64,000 nt of DNA from Rostratula benghalensis. Taxonomy: Eukaryota > Chordata > Aves > Charadriiformes > Rostratulidae. Made by a program: the position numbers and the translations under genes. Numbering within the stretch: the first letter of the stretch is position 1; every line of letters begins with the position of its first letter. The DNA is taken from positions 3,126,320 to 3,190,319 of the forward strand of contig VXAI01000065.1 in NCBI GenBank assembly GCA_013399305.1, given 5' to 3'. Below the pieces are notes generated by a model. The model did no database searches, was not told the DNA's origin, and saw nothing but the letters and a program-made list of their open reading frames with translations. Below are positions 12,385 through 24,736 of the stretch, in pieces.

Positions 12385-15300
12385 GTCAGACAGCACAATT
12401 TGAAATGCAATCTCTAGAAAAGATGGCTGCCTTTATTCAGCACAGGTTCTGTTCTCCTTCTGACCTCTACCTTATTGTATTTCTTACTCAAAACTTCGTA
12501 TTCCTAATTGAGATCTGTGATGTACCTAAGAGTATCACTTAAACATTCCTCAGTGCTGTGTGCTTGAGGTGTGTACCTGTCCTAGTATTTCTTGGCTCTC
12601 TGTTCAGAAGGCTGGCATTCCCTGTTCTCTCTGGTTGTTGACAGGGAAAATATGTTGCATGCAGCCAAGTACCTGTAGAGGGAAAAATGGGAGGAGTTCA
12701 GGAAAGCTTAAGTCCTTTTGTCTTTGTTTCTAGTAATTAAAAGCGTGTAAGGTGGGGTGAGTAATAAGAAAGAGACCAGGTGTAAGAAAAAAGTAAGAAA
12801 ACACCATCTAGAGAGACAGAAATTTTTCAAAACTTGAGCTTCTGTGGTTTAAATTGCAGATTTAATTGAATAAGAAAATACATGAGGAAAAGAGCACCTA
12901 GGATGATGGTAAATTTCTGCTTTAATTATAAAATAGGATTAAAAATGTTCATTAGGTCACTCCATGTTGGAGGCTTTTGAGGGAGTATACCTTTTGGCAC
13001 GTGAATTGGTTTGTGATACTGGCACTTGCCTGAAGAGGGATTTGGCTTCGTTGTTAGAGGTTTTGGGTTTCTTTTTCCCAATGAGAATTACATGTCCAGC
13101 AGTATAACTATCAAATGAAGCATGCAGGTATAGCAAAATGGCCAGTGGTATAATAATAAAAAAACCCTGCTAGAACCTATAAACCACTAAGAAAGCCAGT
13201 GGCAACATATCTTGTCTTTTTGATTTTTTTGGGGTGAGGATATGTAGGTTGTATCTGCTCTCATTACTCTGATAGGCTGATGAAGCTGATGAAAACATGA
13301 ACATAATGGAGACCACATGAATAGAGAGGAGTTGTTTACTACCCCTCACAGTTCAAGAATGGGAGATCCTCAATTTACAGCAAAAGATATTAAATTAAAA
13401 TGAAGAAAATGACCATCTTTCTTCAAATTGCGCACACTTGAGGCATAAGAAGGCACAGGTTCAAAGAGCTGAGATCATAGCTGTGTTGAAAATAGGCTTA
13501 TACTTGCTCTGTTCTTACACTCTCAAGTGAGTGTTTTTGCCATGGTGGAGGCAGACACTGCTAGAGTTTTGTTGAAATCAATGCAAATTCTCAATCTGAA
13601 AAATAAAAACCAAACAAACATTTCCCTTCCTGATGGATCAATTTTACATTAGCATAATCATAATGACAGAACATCTCCTATAGTACTACTGGTCTTGCCT
13701 GGCTGAGCCTTGCATTAATATTCTAAAATTATTATCTTAGTTTGTACACAGCACCTGTTTTTGAAAACAGTTGAGTATCATTAAGGAGAAAACTCATTTA
13801 ACTGAAACATTAATCTTTACCAAAGTTGACTATATCTTAATTTTTAAAGAACAAATTGTGTACAGATGTTGATCTGTACAGAAATAAATGTAAAAACCCA
13901 ACAAGTCAAGTAAACCCAAAACTGGTTTGCTGTGAGGGAAGAATGTTTGTATTGCATACATTTTTTGCATTAAAATCTCCATCAGGAAAAATCACTGATA
14001 GAACTGCCAGTCTTAAGTTTCTAACAAATTACTCTGCCAATCCCACGTGAGCTTTGTAATTGAAAATCTCTGTTGTGCTGAAACCTAACAGGGTGTCTGT
14101 GTTTTAGTTGTTTGAATTATTTGCTTGTCTTGGAATCAAAAGTGTTTAATTTTTATTTTACATTTCTTTACTTCTTACTTTCATTTTGAGGTCTGCAATT
14201 CAAAATGTCTCCTTCAAATGGATTTTATCCATGTTCTGCTCTTCTGTTACTCCAAATATAAAGTAGGCTTCACCTCTGTGATTCTATATTACTGTCAAAT
14301 ATAACTAAATGTAGCAAAAAACCTACCTGAAAGGATTTGGCTTGAAAGCGCTACACTACATTAACCTGAAGGAAACAGTTGTCTAAATGGAATAATCCCA
14401 GTGTTAGCAAAGCTTATGCGTTCTTGGCAGAAATAGAGGGAGGGGAAAGAAAGGTATCTTACTGCTCTACAGAGTAATCTCAGCTGTCTGAATCTCTTGA
14501 TATTTTAAATCTCTCTCCTATCCTGCCTGCACATTCCAATATGGAAATCTTCTTTAGTAGCTAAATACCTAGATTATTAGGAGTTTGTGCAGTGGCTGCA
14601 GCCCTGCTTGTAAATCTCTGTCTGACATTTGAGCCTACTTACACTACTGTTTCAGTGCTGACTATTAATTTGCAATTTTATTCACTGCTATTAAAAAAGA
14701 TACCATGTGTCTGCTACTGTTTCTGGAATAAATAAAAGATAGTGTAGAAACATTCATTTCCTTGGGTTATGCAGGCTTCCAGACTTGCCCACATCCATGT
14801 AGAGAATGTGTCTCCCCCTACCTCTTTCTTGGAAGCTCTGTGATCCCAGTGTGGATCCTGAGTGGTTTCAAATGGCATTAATGAAATTATTAAAAGAGTA
14901 ACTCTAATTTTACTCTGGAAATAAAATGTAGAGGAACAGTTGAAGATGATACTGCACGTGTGTATAACTGATAGGTAGACCAATGTACCAAAGTCTGTTT
15001 AGTTGATCTCTAAAATATTAATCTCTTAAATGATATTAAAAGTTCACTAAACAGGGGTTGCCGTATTGCTCCAAAAGTGATTTTTATGTGTCTTTGTATA
15101 GTAAACTGTTCAAGTGCCTCCATAACCTTCAATGGTTAAATGTGTGGTGTGAAATGTAAAAAATTTCATTTTTTATCACCATCTCTACAATGTATCGGGT
15201 TTAGAAGTTAATCTCAATGACACTTAATTGCTAGAATGAAGATTTTGTATGCCTTGTTGTTTCCTTCAGTAACATTTGTGCAGTTACCCAGATGTGATGT

Positions 15301-18300
15301 TACCTAGAATGTCATTGTTCATCCTCTAGGGAAAAGTTAGCAAACTGGGTTTCTTCAGGTTATGAAAGAGCAAGACCCCGGTTCCTTTCCACTTTATCAA
15401 AACTAATGGGAGTAAACAGTAGTAAACAGACATTTGTATGTTAGCTCAGGAGAACTGACGACATGAAGTATCAACTACATGTTAATATAACTTTTGGCCA
15501 GAAGGGATAAATATTACACTTTGCTGTATTGTATGGAACTACAGGGTTAATATCTGATGTGTGGTAGAGAATATTTTAATAGGAAGCTTTTCAATAGAGG
15601 TATTACTGTAGAACTAATGGGCCAAATCCTTAAAGACTGCTTGTTGTTTCCACCCTTTTAACACCAGTGGAGAGCCTGGCAGGATGTCATGTTAGTATTA
15701 ACTAGCTTTAAGGATTTTTTTAGCATCAGTTGTGTCTGAGTACTGCTTTACAATTAATTATGTGTTGTAATTTACTCGTAGGAAGGGAAAACTCTATCTC
15801 TGCAGACTGTGTGCTGTAATCATCGGTGTCTTTTGACATAGTATACTTGTTTGTATACTTGGGTGGTTACTTTACCTAGATTGCATGCACCTTTATCCCA
15901 ACATAAATACAGAAAGATGAGTGATTTTAATTTATTTCATCTTTTATATTCTAAAATGAAACAAATATTACTTTGGGAAATACATGTTAATATTTTTAAT
16001 TAAAACATTTTTAATATCTTTAACAGATTCTTAGCCTCTTAGAGAAAAGATAATTTGGAACACTGTTTGGCATGTACCCTTGTTTAAAGGCTGTTTTGCT
16101 GAAAAGCTTGGCTGTCACATAACACAAACTCCTCTTTTACAAAATGCCTCTTGCTGTTAGGCGGATTGTTTGGCTGTTGTAAACCTCTTTTGTCGAATGG
16201 GTGTTCTGAGTATGAGCCAGGGTCTCCTCTAATTTCCATCTAGGTTCTGAAAGGCAAAACCAAGCTATTCACATACACTTCTGTTATCGTATATCCTGGG
16301 TTTTGTGTTTCAGTTTTGGGGGATTTTTTTTTTAATAATTTTTATTTTTCCAAGTTTCTGGTATTTTAAAAGTAAAATAAGTATTTTGTACAATCACCAC
16401 ACTTATGCTCAGCATCTGGAAATGTACTCTTTTCCATTGTATGTTAGGCAAACCACTGAATAAATGGAAATAACTATATTGATCTCCATGTTCTTGGGGC
16501 TGTGCAGCTGGATACAAAACTTTACTTTCTTAAAAGCAAAGAGAAATGAGGAGAAAAGTGAACCGGCTGCCACATTATTTTCAAGAGGCAGATCTGTGGT
16601 TCCTCATTCATTGCAGACAACTTAACTCATCACAAGCCAATCTCAATAGTCTCCATGTGTTTACAAGCCCTTTGTGAATTTGTTGCTTTTTAAGAGATTT
16701 CAGATGAGGTTTTGGATGACAATAGAGTCTGATTTGTTTGGTAATGCCGTTATGTTATCACATATTATATCATTTTTATTGAAAAAGCCCCCTTCTTGGG
16801 GAATAATAATTTTGGTGTAATTCTAAAATTCTAGCTGAAAGATTTTCAATTTTGTTCTTTGTCCACCCTTAGTGAAGACTTGTTGGTGAATGCTCTTATT
16901 CAATGTAAGAAAATCAGGTAAATTAACTCAGTGATTCCAGATCAGTATCAATACAGTAATATTTGTCCTCTGGGGACAATTGCCATGTATAGACTACTTC
17001 CATCTGCCCTTTCTGTGCATGTGAGTGATCATACCACTTTCATTTATTATTTCCTGTACTTTCAGCCCTTCTCTCTCTTTAGCAGTTAGAAGAAGCTATG
17101 TGTTCCTCTAGGGAGACTTACTTTATGGGTTTGTGGCCTTTGGCTGAAATTACTTTCTATAATGTATAAAGGTTACCAGTAGTTGATGGGGTAATCTTGT
17201 GGCTCTGCTGAGCTGGCTTTTACTTTCACAACTGGCTTCACAAGTGCATTATAAAAAATTTAAAATTATTAAAAATGAAATACTATTAGATCTATTTGAG
17301 TGACTCAATACTTTGGTGATGGAGGAAGGAATATTTCAAAACAGTGCTTTTCAACAACTGGAAAAGCAACTACATATAAAACTGACTTCCCAGTTTAACC
17401 CCCAAAAGGGAAGGTGCTGAATCATGTATGCTGCACTCATGAATCTCTGTTCCCTTTGAGCATACTTGCTCTGCAAAAAGAGACCAGAAGTTTTCTCAGT
17501 TGTTATTTCAAGTACTATGCATCTTGTAGAAAATAAGCCTTACTATTGCCTTTGGCAAGAAATACATTTGGTTTATCTCGTTTTTCTTCAATAATCACTG
17601 TGATAAACAAAGTGACCTTTGATCCATGAAATTGATTTAATCAGAAAGCACTTGAAGCCAGCTTTCTTGCATGTGTATGAGATCACCTTCTAGTAGCAGT
17701 AGCCTGGTGCTTTTATTTCTGGAGGTCAATATCACATTTTACCCTCTGTGTCTTTTGCATTTGAATGGGAACAGGTTGAAGAAAAAGTGTCTTGTCTGCT
17801 ACATGCTCTCGCCAAGCAGGCCTCTGAAGATGGCAGCCAAAGTTTTATTTTCCTCCTCTGCTGCTCTAAACAATTTGGAGGGAGAGGTAGTGTTCTCAGT
17901 GCTGTTTTTCACCTGTGAAATGGGTCCTCCAACAGAACTGGAGTTTGCTGCAGAGAAGAAATTTCCCAGGGTATTGTGGAAATGACATAATAGGACAAGT
18001 TAATAGTTCTTTCATGTTAATTTTATGTGACAGCTAAATCCTAAAGAACAAGTTCTTCTGGAACAAACAAGAATTGGTTAATTTACTATATCACAGTTTT
18101 AGTGCTCTCTATACCACCAGAACAAGGGGTGGGGGCAGAAAGTCTAACGCTGAAGTACTCTAAGGGCTGGCTGGTGCCACCTTGAGTATTTTGAGCTTCA
18201 AGGCTGTAAGTTTAACCTAGATAGTTGAAACACCCCCTTATATCCCCTTCTAAGAGATAAGCAACAAAATTCACATACCTGTATGTTTGGATTTTTTTAA

Positions 18301-20819
18301 TAATTATTTTCTTAAAGGGCTCAAAAGTTATCTTTAAACCGTATATCCTTTTCAATGTTGTTGCAGTGGTTTGTATTTAAAGGACATATTCCACTCCTAG
18401 TTAACACTTACAGTGTTTGAAATAAGATTATCCAAGTTTAGAATAGGAAGTTAGTTCACCTTCGTACAGCAAATGTTCCAATATAGAAACTGATGCAAAA
18501 GGAACTGGATTTGCAAGAAAGGACTTCCATATTTCAGAAAAAAATGAGAGATGATAAAAGTGAGTAACTTCAAGTAAATCAAAGATTGTATGCTTGTGGC
18601 ATTGAAAAAAACATAAAAGGATTAAGTGATAAGGTGATACTTGGAAATGGAATATTTGCCTAGGATACTCTGTTGCAAAGAGCTATACAACATTACCTGT
18701 CTAATGAATTGCTACTGAGACTCGTTCAGCCTCCCCACTAACAGAGACTGACTTCCTGTAGTTCAGCATACTTTTGAGAGTCACAAATATTTATGCTTTT
18801 ATTAAAACATGCAACAAGTATGAAATACAGAACTGAGGATTATAAAATCATCCTAATAATACAGTTACAGCCAGACTCCTTCACCTTTACTGATGTAAAT
18901 TTTCCCCCCACATGTAATCTCATCATTGGTAGTGTTCAGTCTAAAAAAATAAGGGAAAACAGACCTTCAGCTTGACTTTTTGTTGGATATTAATCTTCAA
19001 AAATAGATTTCTGGGCAGCATTGTAATTCCTATTGCACTACTAATTTGGACTGTTCTCTCGATACAGTGACAATCATATTGTCAAAGAACAGCCACTGTG
19101 ATCCATGTTGAACAGCTGTGGCTGTCTGGGGCAGAGATTCCTTGAACAATTTGCATACAGTTATTCCCAACTACTTCCTCATTTCATTCTTGTCTTTCAA
19201 ACTATAGCAGGAATCTGGGACAGTATTACCTGCTGAATACAGGTAATGTTTTCCACAGGCATTGGTGAGCCCTTTGAACTGGAAGCCTGATCTAATGGCT
19301 TGAACACTGGAGTGAGGGAGAAAGGATTATACTTCTGTTCACTGTTTTACTAGTGAATTCTTGTGTACAAGGGAAAAAGGCATAAATTTTGTGAGACACT
19401 TGTGAAGTTGAAATGAATGTTCCAGTTGCTAAAATTCATCTGGTTCTTTAACATCTTTAATTGAATGCTTGCAGGGTTGACTGTACACGCATAATTTACA
19501 TGCCTTTGAATGTCTTAGCAGCTCTTCAGAGGACATAAGAATTTTTTTGAAGTAAGAAATATGGTAAGTATAGCCCATATCAGCTGTGAACTTAAACATA
19601 TGGTCAAGCTTATTTACTTTTTCTCAGGGGAATTAGCAGTTCTGAGCTCATATGAAAACCAAAACAAATAAAATAAAACCTTGTGATTTTGTGGCTATTT
19701 ACAAACAAAGAGGAGTTTTGTGTTCATCAGTAGCCCACAACCAGAGGTGCTGATTAACAGTCAGGTTTGCTCATGTATTGGAGCATGATACTGTGGAATG
19801 CAGCTTTTCATGAAGAATGCTATGTTTTTTCAGTATTTATGCCTTCTCATGTGGCAGGTTTAGAAAAGAGTTGTCTACACAATCTGTCTCTTATCAAGAA
19901 AGAAGGTGGTAGAAGCTGCAGATCTGCAAAATCATCTTAAGCGAGATGAACAAGAGGTCATAGAAGAGGTTCAGAAATGAAAAACTGCAAGTCATAGACA
20001 CATCTCCAAATGACAGGACACATTTGAGGGAGGGTTCCTGAAGTCTTCTGGAAGAGTTGTGGAGTCTTTGTATCAGGTAGCAAAAATGCAGCCCTTGTGA
20101 ACTACAGGCATTTTTTAAAGTAAGTTTCTCAGAGCTCCTTCTAGTATAGGCTATTTTTGCAACAGTTTGCAGATGTTCAGCTCAGGATTCCTCTAGAGAA
20201 TTGTTCACTTAGTACTCTGGAACTGATGCAAGGGAAACTTACATCATTTTACATCGTCCCAAGTTTGTATACATAATCTGTAATAAAAACTGAGAAAATG
20301 GAGGAGAGAGAGTTGTCAGTGGGGAAACTAAAAGGTAGTTTGTTTTTTAATCTATAAATTTAGCATTGTATAGTGTTTTCTTTTCTTTTTTTTCAGGATA
20401 AGTTAAAATGAAGGAGTATACTGGGTTTTGGCGGGGGGAGGAGAGGGCGAGGGGAGGGAAGGGATGGATTAAATCTGTTGTGTAACCAATTAACTTGGCT
20501 ATTTGAAGACCACAATGAATTCTTCTGGGAAGACAGTAATGTATGAAGTAGTTGCTTTTTAAAAATATGTTGTCATGACTCCTTTAAAAGAGTTTTCTAA
20601 AACTCTTGAAAACTGTGAGCTCAAAATCAGTTCAGTAAAATCTTTTCTTCAATGTAAAATTGCCTGAGATATTTTACAATATATAGTGTCACAGAGAAAC
20701 CATATATATAGTGAGATTCATACCCTATATACAAAGACACAAATATATAGTGTCTCAGTTCTTTGCAAGTAGTCCACTTCCTATCAAAGCATGTGGATAC
20801 AGGACCTTTCATTAATATT
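12385..20819. other. unique AT-rich non-coding DNA
   Basis: About 8.4 kb without a recognisable gene or interspersed repeat. Open frames up to about 100 codons occur (for example near 17.7-18.0 kb) but lack splice, domain or polyadenylation support. The one distinctive element is a G-rich tract at 20433-20463. A short coding-like frame at 19864-19980 is discussed among the findings. Confidence 0.55.
20433..20463 (+). other. G-rich tract with G-quadruplex pattern
   Basis: Five runs of three or more G (20433-20438, 20445-20447, 20451-20454, 20456-20458, 20461-20463) are separated by loops of one to six bases. This fits the usual G-tract/loop rule for a DNA or RNA G-quadruplex on the + strand. 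It is the strongest such tract I noticed in this AT-rich window. Confidence 0.7.
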
Positions 20820-21138
20820 ACAGAATCACAGAGTGACTGAGGTCAGAAGAGACCTCTGGAGGTCACCTCATCCAACAGCTTTTGTCATCTAAAGCTGGTT
20901 GTCCAAGACCATGTCCAGATGGCTTTTGAATATCTCCAGGGAAGGAGACCCCATATTCACTCTGTGCAACCTGTGCAAGTGCTCAGTCACTCTCAAAGTA
21001 AAAAGAGTCTCCTGAATTAAGATACCTCTGTGATTCTGTTTGTGCCTATTACCTCTTGTCCTGTAACTGGGCACCACTAAAAATAGCCTGGCTCCATCCT
21101 CTTTGCACTCTTCCTTCAGATATTTATATAGATTAATA
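20820..21138 (-). mobile_element. CR1 LINE, outer copy, 3' part (interrupted)
   Basis: In + orientation it starts with CAGAATCACAGAGTGACTGA and continues through 'gaagagacctctggaggtca', 'gtccaagaccatgtccagat' and 'cttcagatatttatatagat'. These are antisense landmarks of the CR1 3' region and the end of its second open frame. The element breaks at about 21138, exactly where another CR1 3' end begins. Its continuation is found about 940 bp later at 22081. Confidence 0.88.
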
Positions 21139-22080
21139 AGACCACAGAATTACTGAACTGTAGGACTTGGAAGAGACCTTCAGAGATCATCTTGTCCAAT
21201 TCCCCTGCAGGTTTACTTAAAGCATGTTAGACAGGGATGCATCCAGTCAGGTTTTGAATATCTTTAGATAAGGAGACTCCACAACCTCTCTGGGCAGCCT
21301 GTCCCAGTGCTCTCTCACATTTAAAGTAAAGAAGACTTTCCCTTATCTTCAGACGGAATTTCCTATGTTCCAGTTTGTGCCCATTGCCTCTTGTCTTGTG
21401 ACTGGTCATCACTGAAAAAGTCTGACCCTATCCTCTTGACACCCCCCCTTTAGATATTTATAAACTATGATAAGATCCCCTCTCAGTCTTCTCCATGCTA
21501 AACAGACCCAAGTCTCTCAGCCTTTCCTCATAAGAGAGGTTCTCCATTCCCTTGATTATCTTTGGCTCTCTCCAGTAGTTCCTTGTCTTTCTTGAACTGG
21601 GGACCCCAGAACTGGACCTACTACTCCAGATGTGGCCTCACCAGGGCAGTGTAGTGGAGGACTTCCCTTGACCTGTTGACCTCTTTTTAATGCACCCCAG
21701 GAGACCATTGTCCTTTTTGGCCACAAGGGCACATTGCTGCTTCATGGTGAACTTGTTGTCCCCCAGGATGCCCAGGTCTCTCTGCAGAGCTGCTTTCCAG
21801 CTGGCCAACCCCTAACCTCTACCAGTGTGTGGAATTATTTCTCCCTAGGTGCAAGACCCCACACTTGGCTGTTGTTCAACCTCATTAGATCCCTTTCTGC
21901 CCCACTTTCCAGCCTGTTCAGGTATTGCTGAATGGTGGCAAGGCCTTATGGCATGTCAGCCACCCCTCACAGTTTTGTGTCATTGGCAAACTTGCTGAGA
22001 GTACACTCCGTCTTCTCATTCAGGTCATCGATGAACAAGACTGAGACCAGTACCGAGCCCCAGGGAACCCCACTGTCTTT
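21139..22080 (-). mobile_element. CR1 LINE nested inside another CR1
   Basis: A fresh antisense CR1 3' start (CACAGAATTACTGAACTGTA) appears within the outer CR1. It then repeats the landmark series already passed: the GACTTGGAAGAGACC block, 'cacaacctctctgggcagcc', 'agatatttataaactatgat' and 'ctcagcctttcctcataaga'. It goes further toward the 5' side than the other copies here, reaching 'gtcattggcaaacttgctga' (about 21980) and 'gagccccagggaaccccact' (about 22073). The encoded strand carries decayed reverse-transcriptase C-terminal sequence. The copy is 5'-truncated at about 22080. Confidence 0.9.
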
Positions 22081-22278
22081 CATGATTCTTCCCTTCATCA
22101 GGTTGAACAGTCCCAGCTCTCTCAGCCTTCCTCAAGTTCCTTCATCGTCGTAGTGGCACTTCTCTGGACTCTCTCCACTATGTACATGTCTCTCTTGTAC
22201 CAAACATGGGACTCCAGGAAGAGTCAGCCTCACCAGTGCTGAGTAGAAATCAAGAGTATGGATATCTTCCCTCACAGG
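22081..22278 (-). mobile_element. CR1 LINE, outer copy, continuation
   Basis: After the nested element ends, the sequence resumes at the point in CR1 that would follow 21138: 'caggttgaacagtcccagct' then 'tctctcagccttcctc', then 'ctctggactctctccact' and 'ctcaccagtgctgagtagaa'. Only a few bases of consensus around the junction seem to be lost. It shows that 20820-21138 and 22081-22278 were one element before the nested insertion. Confidence 0.85.
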
Positions 22279-22829
22279 AGAAATGAGTAACAGAAATCTA
22301 TATCTATAACGTCATCCGTTACAGAGGGAAGATTTATAGAAAATGTTTGCTTCTTTTTCCACCTGGTATAAGACCTAGGGAGCTTCAGACAAAACTAGCC
22401 CATGACAAAGCAAACCAAAGGAGATTGTTTTTTCTTTAAAAATAAGACAAGTCTTCTCAGACTGAGATATAAAGCCAATAGCAGGGAAAGTTTACTTCTG
22501 AGTTTGAAATGAGAATCAGTAATGGAAATGAGTCATTCTGTGTCTTTAACTAACTTTCCAAAAGGGCCATCAAAATAAAACCAATACTCTATGTTATACA
22601 TAACTGATATCATAAATGGTATATAATGATTCAGCTACTAATTGATCCCAAAATATTCAAGGTGCTTTTGAACACAAAAGTGGTTGGACACCATATTTTA
22701 GGGGGTAACGTATTTTGTATTGAAAATACAAATGCATTTTCTTCAGCATACTAACTAGAAACAAATGTTAACAGAAAGCATAATAAAAATTTATTTTTGC
22801 AATATCTGAGCTGAAATAAATAAATGATC

Positions 22830-22952
22830 NNNNNNNNNNNNNNNNNNNNNNNNNNNNNNNNNNNNNNNNNNNNNNNNNNNNNNNNNNNNNNNNNNNNNNN
22901 NNNNNNNNNNNNNNNNNNNNNNNNNNNNNNNNNNNNNNNNNNNNNNNNNNNN
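22830..22952. other. assembly gap (123 N)
   Basis: This is a run of N only. Apparent open frames across it are not real evidence of coding. Confidence 0.99.
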
Positions 22953-24720
22953 TTACTTAATAAGAAAAGGGAAATAAATAAAGAAAATATCAAGAAACAA
23001 GGGATCTGTGCTTAAGAAATGAACTGTTGAACAGTCCTTTAGGCTCAAGAGCCTTCACTGACTCTATCCCCTTACTAGCTGACCTGCTTGTCAGGAAGAT
23101 TCTCCAGTCTGTCAATCACTGAGCCAGAAACTAAAAATATAGGAAATCCCCCAGCTAGTTTTATTCTCACAGATTGTGCATAATTCCTTTCAGATCACTC
23201 CTCAAATATATCCATAACATGCATCATGTGTTCATAATCAGTCTGTGGTCATGCTTTCCAAAAAGTGTGGTGTATATTCTTTCAAGTCAGCTGGGCTTCT
23301 ATACAATAGTTTGTCATGTGGAGTCTGCGTAACCTATCCTTGTTCTACTTGTCATCTGGTCACTTCTAGGGCACAGAGTGAAAAGTTTAAATCTACCAGC
23401 TGAATGCAGAACAATAAATGCTCTCAGCTCAACAGAGGGTGACCTGTACTGGGTGGAGTGTGGCTGATTCCACGTAGTTGATCTTCAACTAGTTATAATT
23501 ACTGGACATTTGTGGTGCATACTGAGGGCAGAAATGATGAAAAGTTGTAATTGTGGGATGGGGAAATTTTACTGAGACAATGGGCTACAGAAGCACTTAG
23601 TATGAGTGGTATTCACTGGGGTAAACCTTTTGGTGCTAACCCTTTGCTCTAGAATATGTAATTTAAAAAAACAAAACAGCAAGGTTCCTGCCAGTGCAGA
23701 GGTCTGCAGTTTTGAATTTGTTTAGCAGAGCTACACCAGGCATTCCAGAATAGACTACTTCCTTAAGTGATGAGGAGACAGAAGCTAGAATAGGCATTCA
23801 CTCAAGACCTTGCCAATTGATCAGAATAAGACCAACTTTGATAGGCAAGTAGTTATAATTTTACATGTTTATGTAATGTACTAGAATACCTGAAGCAAAG
23901 GGCTCACTTCAGTAGAACTAGATTAACTAAAATAAAGATCAACTCTTACTGTCTGGGGAAAAAAAGCAACAAAAAGACACTACAAGAAATAAAAAAACCC
24001 TAAGAGTTAGGAAAGTTGTTCTGTTACTAAAGTATAAAGAAAGCTAACTCACTGCCAGCAAGCACCACTAAATCCTTGTGATTGTTTTCCGCACCTTTTT
24101 ATTAATCTTGCTGGAAATTTAAAAGTAGAAAAATAACATTTTTTTCTGCTTGGCTACTAGTTGCTTAGTAACAGATTTAAAGCCTATTGAAGTTCTTAAA
24201 GCGGTTCCCAGTGTCTACTGTGAGAGTTTGATCTGAGTCTTATTTCTCAGTTTCATTTGGTCAAAAGCAGTTTAAATGCCTTTTGAGCCATGTAAAAACA
24301 GACCATGCATATGCAGAGTTTAGTTTGTATATGTCAAAGTTCATAGAGGTTTATGTCAGCAATAGCATAATTTCTGAACTTGCTTACATGACTTAAAGTA
24401 TATTTACACAAGTAGCTGATATACAGAATGAAGGTGCCTGAAATAACTAAGACTGTAAATTGTTAGACTGACTCACTGCACTGCTCTGGTTGCCAGACCA
24501 GCCTGAGTGTGAATATAGCACTGAAGTTCTCCTAAGGGTAATAGATCACAGGTCTAAATTTCCTAAGTTGTGTAAGCATGACTTGCTCTTCAACTTGGAG
24601 TCTAGTAAGGAAAAGCCATTAAAAAACTAATGTAGATTCTACACCTTTTCACTTTCTCTGTCGGTTTTTGACAATTCTCATTAGTTTGCCTTATGTTAAA
24701 ATACGTAACCTTCACATGAC

Positions 24721-24736
24721 AAAAAAAAAAAAAAAA
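24721..24736. repeat. poly-A run
   Basis: Sixteen A residues are followed by TATATATG. No retro-copy body with matching target duplications could be recognised on its 5' side. Confidence 0.85.

Noticed and set aside
17671..17985. 104-codon plus-strand frame
   Set aside because: The start of the frame is a serine run from a TAGCAG-type repeat, and nothing downstream supports a gene.
22751..23015. Open frames across the second gap
   Set aside because: The middle is N only, so continuity of the frame is unknown.
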